A stretch of 64,000 bases of DNA, taken from Limnohabitans sp. Jir72 (lineage in GTDB: Bacteria; Pseudomonadota; Gammaproteobacteria; Burkholderiales; Burkholderiaceae_C). The notes under the pieces were generated by a model that was not told where the DNA came from, did no database searches, and saw only the letters and a list, made by a program, of their open reading frames with translations. The position numbers and the translations under genes were made by a program. Where the stretch lies: NCBI RefSeq assembly GCF_003063575.1, contig NZ_NESC01000003.1, forward strand, positions 186,001 to 250,000. The letters run 5' to 3'. Shown here in pieces: positions 1-9,922 of this stretch. The first letter of the stretch is position 1; each line of letters begins with the position of its first letter.

Positions 1-176
1 TGCTGTGGGCACAAGACGACATCGCTTTGCTGCCTTGCCTGACAGAAGGGCTGGACCAACACATCCCTGATTTGAAACTGATCCCCTTACCGGGAGCAAC
101 GCATTGGGTGGTGCATGAACAAAATGAACGCGTGATCTCAGAGATTTCGGCCTTCCTCAAGCCTGCTGTTCAGTAA
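1..176 (+). CDS. Alpha/beta hydrolase, C-terminal part only
   Basis: The last 57 codons of a gene that begins before the window are open in frame 3 and end in TAA at 174-176. The peptide begins LWAQDD and later has GATHWVVHE. This matches the end of the alpha/beta hydrolase fold, where an acid residue follows a LWG-type strand and the catalytic histidine lies in a GxxHW segment (family knowledge, epoxide hydrolase/haloalkane dehalogenase type). The nucleophile and N-terminus are outside the window, so the substrate cannot be named. Its stop overlaps the convergent acyltransferase gene by 7 bases. Confidence 0.75.
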   Translation, partial: LWAQDDIALLPCLTEGLDQHIPDLKLIPLPGATHWVVHEQNERVISEISAFLKPAVQ

Positions 177-1033
177 ACGCTCGGGTCACCCTCGGGTCGC
201 GTTTTGAAACGCTTGTGCACCCAATAATATTGGGCAGGCATGGTCAGGATGCATTGACCCAGCCATTCGTTCATAAAACGCGTGTCGGCCTCGATGTCAC
301 TGCTGGGAAAGTTGCTCCAAGGCTCGCCCACTTCGATGTCATAGCCCTGCGGCGTCAAGCGTGTCACCACGGGCACCACTTTGGCACCCACCATTTTGGC
401 CATCCGCGAAAGCGATGGAACGGTGGCGGCCTGCACACCCATGAAAGGTACAAAAATCGACTCTTCACGCCCCAAATCCATGTCGGGTGACAAGTGCAAG
501 CGCTCGCCACGCTTGAGACCCACGATGATTTTGCGAATGCCTTCATGCCGAAAGTAAGGCTTGGCATGCCCCCAGCGTTCCCGCCCCTGACGCACCCACG
601 CTTCCAACTGGGGGTCGGATTGGGTCACATAAATGAAAGCCACAGGCTGCTTTGCCTGTAGCGCAACGGCAGCGCCCCCGGCATCCAGCCCCACAAAGTG
701 CGGCGCAAACAGCACCAAGGGTTGCGTTTCACCGAGGATGTGCGTTGCACCCCGCCAACGCAAACGTGAGCGGACCACTGCCTCAGGGGCATGCCACAGC
801 CAAGCACGGTCCAGCAAGGACTGTCCCACCCATAAAAAATGTTGCCGAGCCAGACTCTGACGTTCAGCATCGTCCACATCCGGCATGCACAGCCGCAAAT
901 TGGTCAACACAATGTGCCGGCGCGATCGGGCAAAGCACCAAAGCACCCACCCCAAAACCCAACCCAGCGCACGAATCCAAGACAAAGGCCAAGAGGCCAT
1001 CCAGCGCATGCACGCAATGAGCAAAGAAATCAT
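170..1033 (-). CDS. Lysophospholipid acyltransferase, LpxL/HtrB family
   Basis: About 287 residues. The family transfers an acyl chain to a lipid A precursor at the inner membrane. The protein starts with a hydrophobic segment (MISLLIACMRW) and has the acyltransferase motif HFVGLD (H-x4-D) about 110 residues in, followed by a DMDLG-type segment, all typical of LpxL/LpxM-like enzymes. I chose ATG 1033 because its first bases overlap the stop of the upstream acyltransferase as ATGA, the sign of translational coupling. An earlier in-frame start at 1090 would add 19 residues lying inside the neighbour. Two adjacent acyltransferases suggest that they add the two secondary chains in turn, which is inference. 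Confidence 0.88.
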   Translation of the reverse strand: MISLLIACMRWMASWPLSWIRALGWVLGWVLWCFARSRRHIVLTNLRLCMPDVDDAERQSLARQHFLWVGQSLLDRAWLWHAPEAVVRSRLRWRGATHILGETQPLVLFAPHFVGLDAGGAAVALQAKQPVAFIYVTQSDPQLEAWVRQGRERWGHAKPYFRHEGIRKIIVGLKRGERLHLSPDMDLGREESIFVPFMGVQAATVPSLSRMAKMVGAKVVPVVTRLTPQGYDIEVGEPWSNFPSSDIEADTRFMNEWLGQCILTMPAQYYWVHKRFKTRPEGDPSVY

Positions 1034-1860
1034 GAGTCCTGACGAGGGGTTTTGTATCGGGCATAACCCCAAAGGTACTGCTCGGGGCACACCAACACCA
1101 GACGCTCCATGGCCTGGTTGATTTGCACCACCGCCACATTCAGATCAGGCGATAAATCGTGCCCAAGCGCTTGGGTATGCAAGCGAAACCCTCGGCCAAA
1201 ACTCAAGCGCTCACCCCAAATCAAAACCACACGGGCACCAGTTTGCAAAGCCAAGCGAGCGCCCAAAGTCATGGTGTAGGCAGGCTTGCCAAAATAGGGT
1301 GCCCACTGGCCCATGCCCTCTGGCGGCACCTGATCTGGCAACAAGCCCACAGCGTGGCCTGCGCGCAAAGCCTTGATCATCTGCCGCACCCCCGCCAAGG
1401 TGGTGGGCACGGCTTCAAGACCCGGACGGTTGCGTGCCAGCGCCATGACTTCACCCAAACCGGCATGGCGAGCCGGGCGGTAAAGCACCGTCAAAGGACC
1501 GTGCTCTGCACCAAAACGCAAAGCCAAAGCCTGAGCCGTGATTTCAAAGCAGCCCATGTGAGGGGTCAAAAATAAAACGCCCTTGCCTGAACCATACGCA
1601 TCAATTGCAGCCTGGTCTTCGGCCCATTGCACAGGCGCAGGCCTGCCCAACCACAAACGGGGCAACTCGGCAGACATGCACCCCGCATGCCCCACAGCCC
1701 CCAAGACAGCCCACCAGCGCAAACCCGCTTGGCGGGCATTGGCCAAAAAGCGGCGTCGGTAAGCAGGCGACAAAGTCCAGGCCAACCATCCCCCCAGCCA
1801 GCCCAAGGCATGCAGGGCCCAAAAAGGCCAAGCCGAAAAGAAACGAAACCATCTCAACAT
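1030..1860 (-). CDS. Lysophospholipid acyltransferase, LpxL/HtrB family (second copy)
   Basis: About 276 residues, first gene of a two-gene operon with the acyltransferase downstream (4-base ATGA overlap at 1030-1033). It begins with a membrane segment (MLRWFRFFSAWPFW) and carries HMGCFE, an H-x4-E version of the acyltransferase H-x4-D/E motif, then a LLPDQ segment typical of LpxL enzymes. The start is uncertain. ATG 1860 matches the usual N-terminus of the family, but a TTG at 1896 has a better ribosome site (AAGGA eight bases before it) and would add 12 residues. The two copies differ strongly in sequence, so they are old paralogues rather than a recent duplication. Confidence 0.86.
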   Translation of the reverse strand: MLRWFRFFSAWPFWALHALGWLGGWLAWTLSPAYRRRFLANARQAGLRWWAVLGAVGHAGCMSAELPRLWLGRPAPVQWAEDQAAIDAYGSGKGVLFLTPHMGCFEITAQALALRFGAEHGPLTVLYRPARHAGLGEVMALARNRPGLEAVPTTLAGVRQMIKALRAGHAVGLLPDQVPPEGMGQWAPYFGKPAYTMTLGARLALQTGARVVLIWGERLSFGRGFRLHTQALGHDLSPDLNVAVVQINQAMERLVLVCPEQYLWGYARYKTPRQDS

Positions 1861-2055
1861 AGGGGGTGATTTTGCCTTGAACTGAGCGGGGTCCAAGCTT
1901 CACGTCCTTCATCCAGTCGCCCAGCATGGGATCTACCTGTTTTAGACACCGGGCTACCGGTTCCGCACCCACACAAACGCATCATCAATTCATATCATCA
2001 AAACAGCTCAATGCTGTCAAAGACAGCATTTCCACCCACGCACCCAGGAACCTGT

Positions 2056-2709
2056 ATGAAAAACGACAAACTGTCCCCCACCTATTTCAGCACCAGCGAA
2101 GTCGCCAAATACCTGGGGCTGTCCGTGGGGACCGTCCAGCGCATGGTCGAGACCGGCGCACTCCAGGCTTTTGTCACCCAGGGGGGGCATCGGCGCATTT
2201 TGTCGGCATCGCTCCAGCAGTTTTGCCAGTCGCAAGGGTTTGCCAGCCCCCCAACGCAAACAGCCTCGGCCATGATTTGTATCTTGCATGCCAGCGACAA
2301 AATCACGAGCACGCTCACGCAACTGAGCCAGTGGTCTGAGGTGAAGGTGATCACCCAGCCACTGGACTTGATGGGCATCCGGCGTCCAATCAGCGCCTTG
2401 TTCATCGATGCCCGCATCGCCTGGGTCCATGAATCGCCCATGCATCTGCAAGAGACGACAGCCCGCGATGCGCACATCGTCGTTTACAACAGCAGCGCAA
2501 TGCCACCGGGCAGCGACTTGCAAAACGCCCCTCATGTATCGCGAGTGCCCAGCGACATCAGCCCCGATTTGGTGTTTGGCTATTTGCTGGGCACCACGGA
2601 ACACCACACGCACCAGACTCAGGAACACAAGATGCACCCGGCACCATCGCTGTCCATGGCCGCACAGCCGAGCCAGATTCAGAGTCCCGCCAAACAGCGC
2701 GCCTCTTGA
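2056..2709 (+). CDS. Excisionase-family HTH DNA-binding protein
   Basis: 217 residues. Residues about 9-50 form a MerR/excisionase-type winged helix: STSEVAKYLGLS then VGTVQRMVETG, ending in GGHRRI, the usual wing of this family. The remaining 160 residues resemble a degenerate receiver-like or ligand-binding fold but show no motif I can name. ATG 2056 has AGGA six bases upstream, which decides against the earlier ATG 2011. The gene sits just before the groES promoter, and its TGA lies within the -35 box of that promoter. It is probably a chromosomal regulator and not a phage excisionase, because no integrase or phage gene is near. Its targets are unknown. Confidence 0.75.
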   Translation: MKNDKLSPTYFSTSEVAKYLGLSVGTVQRMVETGALQAFVTQGGHRRILSASLQQFCQSQGFASPPTQTASAMICILHASDKITSTLTQLSQWSEVKVITQPLDLMGIRRPISALFIDARIAWVHESPMHLQETTARDAHIVVYNSSAMPPGSDLQNAPHVSRVPSDISPDLVFGYLLGTTEHHTHQTQEHKMHPAPSLSMAAQPSQIQSPAKQRAS

Positions 2710-2733
2710 AATGCGCTCAAAAGGCCTTATCAT
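2706..2733 (+). promoter_or_regulatory. Sigma-70-type promoter of groESL
   Basis: TTGAAA at 2706-2711 and TATCAT at 2728-2733 are 16 bases apart. The -10 box touches the first base of the CIRCE palindrome, so the predicted transcription start lies inside the operator, the usual layout for HrcA repression. The CTTGAAA part also resembles a sigma-32 -35 box, but no CCCCAT-type -10 follows. Confidence 0.6.
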
Positions 2734-2759
2734 TAGCACTCGATGGGGCTGAGTGCTAA
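2733..2759. promoter_or_regulatory. CIRCE operator (HrcA binding site)
   Basis: A perfect inverted repeat, TTAGCACTC, nine-base spacer, GAGTGCTAA, identical to the CIRCE consensus. CIRCE is the operator of the heat-shock repressor HrcA, which needs GroEL for activity, so the operon is under feedback control (established knowledge). It lies about 80 bases before groES. hrcA itself is not in this window. Confidence 0.97.
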
Positions 2760-2837
2760 CACCTCCCCTCAAAGTTAACGAGCACCAACATGTGGTGCTC
2801 TTTTTCAGCAACCCTTGTTTCAAATCCAGGAGATTCC

Positions 2838-3125
2838 ATGAAACTGCGTCCTTTGGGCGATCGCGTGATCGTCAAGCGTATCGAAAGCGAAACCAAAACT
2901 GCTTCGGGCATCGTGATCCCCGATTCCGCAGCTGAAAAGCCTGATCAAGGTGAAGTCCTGGCCGTCGGCCCAGGCAAGACCAACGACAAAGGCGAGACCA
3001 AAGCCCTGAGCGTCAAAGTCGGCGACCGCGTGTTGTTCGGCAAGTACAGCGGCCAGACCGTCAAGGTCGCTGGCGACGAGCTGTTGGTCATGAAAGAAGA
3101 AGACCTGTTCGCAGTGGTCGAGTGA
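2838..3125 (+). CDS. groES: Co-chaperonin GroES
   Basis: 95 residues, the normal length for GroES. It begins [14 protein letters not shown] and contains the mobile loop that docks on GroEL (residues about 17-32, with GIVIPD at its end) and the GKYSGQ segment. It forms the seven-membered lid of the GroEL folding chamber in the cytoplasm. The ATG at 2838 has AGGAG upstream (2828-2832). A longer in-frame start at 2790 would lie in the leader and is not needed. It is co-transcribed with groEL, 81 bases downstream, from the CIRCE-controlled promoter. Confidence 0.98.
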   Translation: MKLRPLGDRVIVKRIESETKTASGIVIPDSAAEKPDQGEVLAVGPGKTNDKGETKALSVKVGDRVLFGKYSGQTVKVAGDELLVMKEEDLFAVVE

Positions 3126-3185
3126 TTTGCGGGACAGACCGAACGACGCGCGAAGCGCCCGGTCGCTCTGTCCTCAACTGATTAA

Positions 3186-4853
<1,668 letters not shown>

Positions 4854-4901
4854 TGGCCCCGTCTGTCACCCCGGTCATAACCGGAGGTCCATGACCCTCA
4901 A

Positions 4902-4936
4902 AGCCCCACAAGGTTCACCCCTTGCGGGGCTTTTTT
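4902..4936 (+). terminator. Rho-independent terminator of groESL
   Basis: The arms AGCCCCACAAGG and CCTTGCGGGGCT pair with one mismatch around a short loop and are followed by a run of six T (4931-4936). It lies 48 bases after the groEL stop. Confidence 0.9.
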
Positions 4937-4970
4937 CTTTGTCCGTACACGCCAATGGCTTGGAGATTTC

Positions 4971-5921
4971 ATGACCGCTTCTTTCCAAAAAAACCACGCC
5001 ACGATGCTGCTCAAGTATTCGGGCATCAGCTTCATTTCGGGCGCCGTGAACCATGGCTTTTTCAGCGGCACACGTTCGCTGTGGACGGCTGCCCTGGGCA
5101 CCGTGCTGTTTGTGCTGGGGGCTTGGCTGGAGCACCGCCAAAGTGAGCAACGCTCGCAAGGGCTGGGGCAGGCGCTGGTTTGGGGCGCTTTGCTCTCGGT
5201 GGGCCTGGGCTTTTTCACCGGCGGTTTGCAGCACTTTCCCGATTCACCCGCACGCAGCGCCTGGGTGGTGCCGCTGGGCTTTGCCCTGTCGGTGCTGGCC
5301 TTGGCTTTGAGTTCGCCAAGCCTTTGGCGACGCAGCGCCAGCATGTATGTTCTGACCGGTGCGCTGCTGGTCAGCGCTGGCAGCTGGGGTGCCTACCAAT
5401 GGTTGCTGAGCCATCCAGACTTTGCGGCCACCGACCACAGCCATGGCGAAGCATCGCCAGCCGAACACGATGCCGGTCCCCTAGCCCAGGTGGTCAGCCG
5501 CAGCATCGCGGTCCAGATGGACGATCAGATGCATTTCACGCCATCGGCCATTGACGTGCAAACGGGCGAAACCATCCGCTTTGTCGTGCGCAACACAGGA
5601 CGCACAACGCATGAGATGGTGCTGGGCAGCGAGACCGATATCCAAGCCCATGCCGAGGCCATGAAACAGGCCAGCGCCGCAGGCCATGAAGCGCCGCACA
5701 GCCACGGCACGGGTGCGGCCATCACCGTGGCCGCAGGCCAAACAGGGGAGTTGGTGGTGAATTTCGCGCAGACCTCCACTTTCCAGCTGGCCTGCCTGAT
5801 TCCAGGTCACTACGAAGCGGGCATGAGAGGCACGGTGAACGTCAGCCCAGCGGCCGCCTCGACCACGCCATCGCCCTCGAAACCCGCCTCATCACACGAT
5901 CACAGCGGTCACCAGCACTGA
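4971..5921 (+). CDS. Membrane-anchored cupredoxin-domain protein
   Basis: 316 residues in two parts. Residues about 15-155 hold four predicted membrane helices. Residues about 180-300 form a cupredoxin domain. The four type-1 copper ligands are visible: H214 (in TTHEM), C275, H280 and M285 (in ACLIPGHYEAGM). A histidine-rich stretch (SHGEASPAEH and the HDHSGHQH tail) may also bind metal. The cupredoxin part would face the periplasm and could carry copper or electrons (inference). GGAG precedes the ATG by five bases. It is a single gene after the groEL terminator, convergent with the OsmC-like gene. Confidence 0.8.
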   Translation: MTASFQKNHATMLLKYSGISFISGAVNHGFFSGTRSLWTAALGTVLFVLGAWLEHRQSEQRSQGLGQALVWGALLSVGLGFFTGGLQHFPDSPARSAWVVPLGFALSVLALALSSPSLWRRSASMYVLTGALLVSAGSWGAYQWLLSHPDFAATDHSHGEASPAEHDAGPLAQVVSRSIAVQMDDQMHFTPSAIDVQTGETIRFVVRNTGRTTHEMVLGSETDIQAHAEAMKQASAAGHEAPHSHGTGAAITVAAGQTGELVVNFAQTSTFQLACLIPGHYEAGMRGTVNVSPAAASTTPSPSKPASSHDHSGHQH

Positions 5922-5953
5922 CGAAAGCCCCGCGACAGCAGGGCCCACCCACC

Positions 5954-6403
5954 TCAGGCTTCGACAATGTCGAAGCTGGTGGTGATCTCGGCGGTCTTGC
6001 CCAGCATGATGCTGGCCGAGCAGTATTTGTCGTGGCTCATGGCTATGGCCCGCTCCACGGCCAGCGCGGGAACGCCTTTGGCCGTCACGGTGAAATGCAT
6101 GTTGATTTTGGTGAACACCTTGGGGTCCACTTCAGCGCGTTCGCTGGTCAGTTTGACGCTGCAGCCACGCACATCGTGGCGACCGCGCTTCAAAATCAGC
6201 ACCACGTCATAAGCCGTGCAACCACCCGTGCCTGCCAACAGGGTTTCCATGGGGCGTGGTGCCAGGTTCTGACCGCCGTTTTCGGGTTTGGCCGCATCCG
6301 GGGCACCGTCCATGGCGATCATGTGGCCTGAGCCCGTTTCCGCCAAAAAACCCATGCCCGAACGGGTGCCGGCCGCGCCGGTCCAGGTGACTGTGCATTC
6401 CAT
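5954..6403 (-). CDS. OsmC-like family protein (YhfA type)
   Basis: 149 residues, normal for the OsmC/Ohr superfamily. It has the two conserved cysteines in GGCTAYD (about residue 60) and DKYCSAS (about 125), the pattern of the YhfA branch. Members of the superfamily reduce organic peroxides with these cysteines, but the YhfA branch has no settled substrate. ATG 6403 has AAGGA eight bases before it. An in-frame extension upstream to 6694 would run through a terminator and promoter region and is not accepted. Confidence 0.88.
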   Translation of the reverse strand: MECTVTWTGAAGTRSGMGFLAETGSGHMIAMDGAPDAAKPENGGQNLAPRPMETLLAGTGGCTAYDVVLILKRGRHDVRGCSVKLTSERAEVDPKVFTKINMHFTVTAKGVPALAVERAIAMSHDKYCSASIMLGKTAEITTSFDIVEA

Positions 6404-6546
6404 GATCTTGTCCTTGTGTTGCCTTGCGCACTTGAGCCGCTCAAGCTGGCGCTTGGCAGCGATCGTAAACGGATTTACGGGCGTCGCTTTACCGGAATTT
6501 TGCAAAATGACACACTTGACTTGCTGCAGTGCAACAGAAACACCGC

Positions 6547-6649
6547 TACAATTTCGAACATGCGTGCTTTTTTGCTCGCACCATTTGTCTCCTCCACCCT
6601 CTGAAAAGGTGGATTTGCCCCGAACCGCAAGGCTCGGGGCATTTTTTTT
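6547..6649 (+). promoter_or_regulatory. Candidate leader/attenuator or small RNA before ilvA
   Basis: A TACAAT box (6547-6552) precedes a 14-codon frame (6560-6604, MRAFLLAPFVSSTL). A small hairpin follows (CCACC/GGTGG), then a strong terminator with arms GCCCCGAACC and GGCTCGGGGC, a GCAA loop and eight T (6617-6649). No plus-strand gene ends here, so the terminator must act on a transcript started within this gap. Five of the 14 codons are Leu, Val or Thr. The -35 box is weak (TGCAGT 16 bases upstream). The rest of the 311-base gap between the OsmC-like gene and ilvA shows nothing else. Confidence 0.45.
6617..6649 (+). terminator. Intrinsic terminator upstream of ilvA
   Basis: Ten-base arms with one A-C mismatch, a GCAA tetraloop at 6627-6630 and TTTTTTTT at 6642-6649. 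It lies 66 bases before the ilvA start, on the same strand. Confidence 0.85.
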
Positions 6650-6714
6650 GCCCGTTATCATCAAAGACAACTCCTCCAGAAAGCACCAACCCATTGGGTT
6701 GCAGACGATACGCC

Positions 6715-8259
6715 ATGTCCAAACACCTCAAACCTGCCGATTACCTGAAAAAAATCCTCAATGCCAAGGTTTATGACGTGGCCACCGAGTCGGCGTTCGA
6801 GAACGCCAAAAACCTCTCGCGCCGTCTACACAACAAAGTACTGCTCAAGCGCGAAGACCAGCAGCCCGTCTTCAGCTTCAAGCTGCGCGGTGCGTACAAC
6901 AAAATGGCGCACCTGACGCCCGAGCAACTCAAAAAAGGCGTGATCTGCGCCTCGGCCGGCAACCATGCCCAGGGCGTAGCGCTCAGTGCCAGCAAACTGG
7001 GCACGCGCGCCGTGATCGTGATGCCCACCACCACCCCGCAAATGAAGATCGACGCGGTCAAAGGCTTGGGCGGTGAAGTGGTGTTGTTTGGCGAGAGCTA
7101 TTCGGACGCTTACAACCATTCGGTCTTGCTGGAGAAAAAACAGGGCCTGACCTTCGTGCACCCCTTTGACGACCCGGACGTGATTGCCGGCCAAGGGACG
7201 ATTGCCATGGAAATGCTGCGCCAGCACCAAGGCCCGCTCGATGCCGTGTTTGTGGCCATCGGCGGTGGGGGCCTGATCTCGGGCGTCGCCAATTACATCA
7301 AGGCGGTGCGCCCCGAAGTCAAAGTCATCGGTGTGCAGATGAACGACTCGGACGCGATGATCCAGTCGGTCAACGCCAAAAAACGCGTGACATTGCCCGA
7401 TGTAGGCCTGTTTTCGGATGGCACGGCCGTCAAGCTGGTAGGCGAAGAGACCTTCCGCGTTTCGCGCGCTTTGGTGGACGACTACATGACAGTGGATACC
7501 GATGCGGTCTGCGCGGCCATCAAGGACATTTTTGTGGACACCCGCTCGATCGTAGAACCCGCAGGCGCTCTAGCGGTAGCCGCGATCAAGCAATACGTGG
7601 CCTTGCACAAGACCAAAGGCGAGACCTATGCGGCCATCCTGTGCGGTGCCAACATGAACTTTGACCGACTGCGTTTCGTGGCCGAACGCGCCGATGTGGG
7701 CGAAGAAAAAGAAGCCCTGTTTGCAGTGACCATTCCCGAAGAGCGCGGCAGCTTCAAGCGCTTTTTGGAGCTGATCGGCAGCCTGCCCGGCGGCCCGCGC
7801 AATGTGACCGAGTTCAACTACCGCATGAGCGATGCCAACAAGGCCCATGTGTTTTTAGGCCTGAGCACGCAAGGCAAAGGTGAGAGCGCCAAGATCACAA
7901 ACAACTTCAACAAGCAAAATTTTGCCGCGATCGACCTGAGCCACGACGAGCTCGCCAAGGAGCACATCCGCCACATGGTGGGCGGCCATTCGGCCTTGTC
8001 GCAAGACGAGCGCCTGCTGCGCTTTGTGTTCCCCGAACGTCCCGGTGCCTTGCTCAAGTTTTTGAGCCTGATGCGCCCGGGCTGGAACATCAGCCTGTTC
8101 CATTACCGCAATCAGGGCGCCGACTACGGCCGCATCCTGGTCGGCCTGCAAGTGCCACCCAAGGACGACAAGGCATTTGCCAAGTTTCTGGACACACTGG
8201 GCTATCCCTTCGCGGAAGAGACGAACAATCCGGTGTATCGGATGTTCTTGCGTGCTTGA
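6715..8259 (+). CDS. ilvA: Threonine ammonia-lyase (threonine deaminase), biosynthetic
   Basis: 514 residues, the same length as E. coli IlvA. It converts threonine to 2-oxobutanoate, the first committed step of isoleucine synthesis, with pyridoxal phosphate. The PLP lysine is K56 in FSFKLRGAYN. SAGNHAQG and the glycine loop GGGGLI follow. Residues about 330-514 hold the two ACT-like regulatory domains that bind isoleucine and valine in this family, which separates it from the short catabolic enzyme. I chose ATG 6715 over in-frame upstream starts, because those lie before the terminator at 6617-6649. A leader with a terminator precedes it, so attenuation is possible. Confidence 0.96.
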   Translation: MSKHLKPADYLKKILNAKVYDVATESAFENAKNLSRRLHNKVLLKREDQQPVFSFKLRGAYNKMAHLTPEQLKKGVICASAGNHAQGVALSASKLGTRAVIVMPTTTPQMKIDAVKGLGGEVVLFGESYSDAYNHSVLLEKKQGLTFVHPFDDPDVIAGQGTIAMEMLRQHQGPLDAVFVAIGGGGLISGVANYIKAVRPEVKVIGVQMNDSDAMIQSVNAKKRVTLPDVGLFSDGTAVKLVGEETFRVSRALVDDYMTVDTDAVCAAIKDIFVDTRSIVEPAGALAVAAIKQYVALHKTKGETYAAILCGANMNFDRLRFVAERADVGEEKEALFAVTIPEERGSFKRFLELIGSLPGGPRNVTEFNYRMSDANKAHVFLGLSTQGKGESAKITNNFNKQNFAAIDLSHDELAKEHIRHMVGGHSALSQDERLLRFVFPERPGALLKFLSLMRPGWNISLFHYRNQGADYGRILVGLQVPPKDDKAFAKFLDTLGYPFAEETNNPVYRMFLRA

Positions 8260-8377
8260 GGCTGAACCGAAAAAGCCAAGGCCACTGTTGTTTTTGGGCT
8301 GACTCCCGAGCCCGCATGTGCGCTCAGCGTGGGCATTGAGTCTTCGGGTCACGCCATGGCGAGCGACTGCCTCGCCA

Positions 8378-8833
8378 TCAAGGCGCTTTGTCAGCTCCAG
8401 GCAATTGAAGCGTCCAGCCATTGGCTGGGCCTCCGCCCAGCGTGGCCTGGCGTGAACCGAGGCTTTGCAGCACCACGCCGTCGTCAACCGTTTGGCCCAC
8501 ACGGTAGGGCTTCGGGGCTTGTCCATCGATGGCAATCAAAGCACTGCCTTGACCACTGGACGATGCAATGAGACCGAGCAGTTTGAAACGACTCTGGTCA
8601 GAGGTCTTTGAATTTTCTGATGCAGTCACACCCAATATGCGCTGAATGTCTGGCGCATGAACACCCCTTTCAACGATGGATTGCGCCACGTTCACATTCA
8701 CCGTAGCCTCATGGGTGGGCCATTTCAAGACCCAATATACCGCACCTGCACCCGCCAGCATCCAAATGAGCAGAACACTGAGGCCTCTGCCCATCACAGG
8801 CCATGACAGATGATTTTTTTTGAGCAACTTCAT
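8378..8833 (-). CDS. gspC: Type II secretion inner-membrane protein GspC (short form)
   Basis: 151 residues. One membrane helix at about residues 15-36 is followed by a periplasmic HR domain: FKLLGLIAS near residue 84, then the IAIDGQAP and YRVGQTV segments and the strand LQSLGS. This domain links the inner-membrane platform to the secretin GspD (established for the family). The usual C-terminal PDZ or coiled-coil domain is absent, as in many betaproteobacterial forms. It is on the opposite strand from the rest of the gsp genes and is separated from gspG by a transposase remnant, so it needs its own promoter. Confidence 0.85.
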   Translation of the reverse strand: MKLLKKNHLSWPVMGRGLSVLLIWMLAGAGAVYWVLKWPTHEATVNVNVAQSIVERGVHAPDIQRILGVTASENSKTSDQSRFKLLGLIASSSGQGSALIAIDGQAPKPYRVGQTVDDGVVLQSLGSRQATLGGGPANGWTLQLPGADKAP

Positions 8834-9472
8834 TTTCGATTCTTAGATTCGGATGGTGGATTCAATTAGGAGGTGCAACAAAGATGACCCCGGTCATGGA
8901 TGGCCAAGCAAGCGAAGGCATCGTGGCCACTTAAGCCGGCAAGTGCAAGTTTCAAGATATACAAGCACTTGCACCGAGAAGAACGATACCAAACTCACAA
9001 GCTCTTTTGCAGTGGTCAGCACGGCAGCAACGAAAATTTCAACGGGCTGCTGCGCCAGCACACAAGCAAGTAACGGCACATAGAAACTGTCACCGATGAG
9101 GCGTTGGCCATGATCCCAAACAGGTTGAAACACCGACCCAGATAGCGGCAGGGACTCAAGACACCGTGCGATGTGTTTCACGCTTGGGCAAACCGTCTTG
9201 AGCTTGGTTATTGAATTCGCCAATTGCGCGCAAGCACAATTCGTGGGTTATTCGAACACACCATCCGTCCAACAGTCCTGCGTCTTCCCTCAATGCCTTG
9301 GGCGAAATCCGTTTTGTGCTGTCGAATTCATGCTGGCAGGGGTGCACGGGCGTCATGATTCCGTGCTTGTCAAGGATGCCCTGAACGCTTTGGCGCGACT
9401 CGCCATGTTAAATTCAGCGCAAGAATGGATGTACCCATCATCCTCCCATTTTTTCGATAACGGCAGTTCTCT
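8834..9472. other. 640-base gap with transposon debris
   Basis: Between gspC (minus) and gspG (plus). The central part holds the IS30-type remnant listed separately. The 5' part (8834-8974) and 3' part (9193-9472) have no convincing gene. Several short open frames are present, but none has a ribosome site plus recognisable protein sequence. The promoters of both gspC and gspG must lie here, yet I see no clear -35/-10 pair. Confidence 0.6.
8975..9192 (+). pseudogene. IS30-family transposase, C-terminal remnant
   Basis: Reading frame 8975 onward gives YQTHKLFCSGQHGSNENFN then GLLRQ, an in-frame TAA at 9071, MIPNRLKHRPR, a TAG at 9143, and LKTPCDVFHAWA. IS30 transposases end their catalytic core with NENxNGLLRQ, where the glutamate is the last acid of the DDE triad, followed by a LNxRPRK..GxxTPxEVF segment (family knowledge). 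Order and spacing match. Two stops and the missing N-terminal two thirds show that it is dead. No terminal inverted repeats were recognised. Confidence 0.8.
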
Positions 9473-9922
9473 ATGACACTACGTAAGCCAGCATCCAAAC
9501 TGCATCAAAATCGCCGCCAACGCGGCTTCACCCTGATCGAACTCATGGTCGTGCTGGCCATCATTGGCGTGCTGGCTGCGCTCATCGTGCCCAATGTGCT
9601 CAGTCGCGCAGACGATGCACGCATCACGGCCGCCCGCACCGATGTGGGCAATCTGATGCAGGCGCTCAAGCTCTACAAGCTGGACAACCAGCGTTATCCC
9701 ACTGGCGAACAAGGCCTCAAGGCCCTGAGTGCCAAGCCCACCACCGAGCCCGTGCCCGGCAATTGGAAGCCTTACTTAGACAAACTGCCCAATGACCCCT
9801 GGGGCCGTGCTTACCAATACATGACCCCCGGCATCAAGGGCGAAGTGGATGTGATGTCGTTTGGCGCTGACGGACAGCCCGGCGGCGAAGGCAACAATGC
9901 CGACATCGGCAGCTGGCAATAA
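9473..9922 (+). CDS. gspG: Type II secretion major pseudopilin GspG
   Basis: 149 residues. The prepilin peptidase site is RQRG/FTLIELMVV with the conserved glutamate at +5, followed by the hydrophobic helix that packs the pseudopilus. The C-terminal part has the GspG signatures YPTGEQGL, NDPWGRAYQY and FGADGQPGG. The last belongs to the calcium-binding loop of the family. It polymerises into the periplasmic pseudopilus that pushes substrates through the secretin. First gene of the plus-strand gsp run. gspH starts inside its 3' end. Confidence 0.97.
   Translation: MTLRKPASKLHQNRRQRGFTLIELMVVLAIIGVLAALIVPNVLSRADDARITAARTDVGNLMQALKLYKLDNQRYPTGEQGLKALSAKPTTEPVPGNWKPYLDKLPNDPWGRAYQYMTPGIKGEVDVMSFGADGQPGGEGNNADIGSWQ

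Noticed and set aside
2056..2709. Excisionase-like gene as a sign of a prophage or integrated element
   Set aside because: No integrase, phage gene or attachment site is near; the fold is common in chromosomal regulators.
5954..6694. 246-codon version of the OsmC-like protein
   Set aside because: The extra N-terminus would cross a terminator and promoter region; ATG 6403 has an AAGGA site and gives the normal family length.
9171..9476. Plus-strand frame of 101 codons just before gspG
   Set aside because: It is out of register with the transposase remnant, has no family match and runs into the gspG start.
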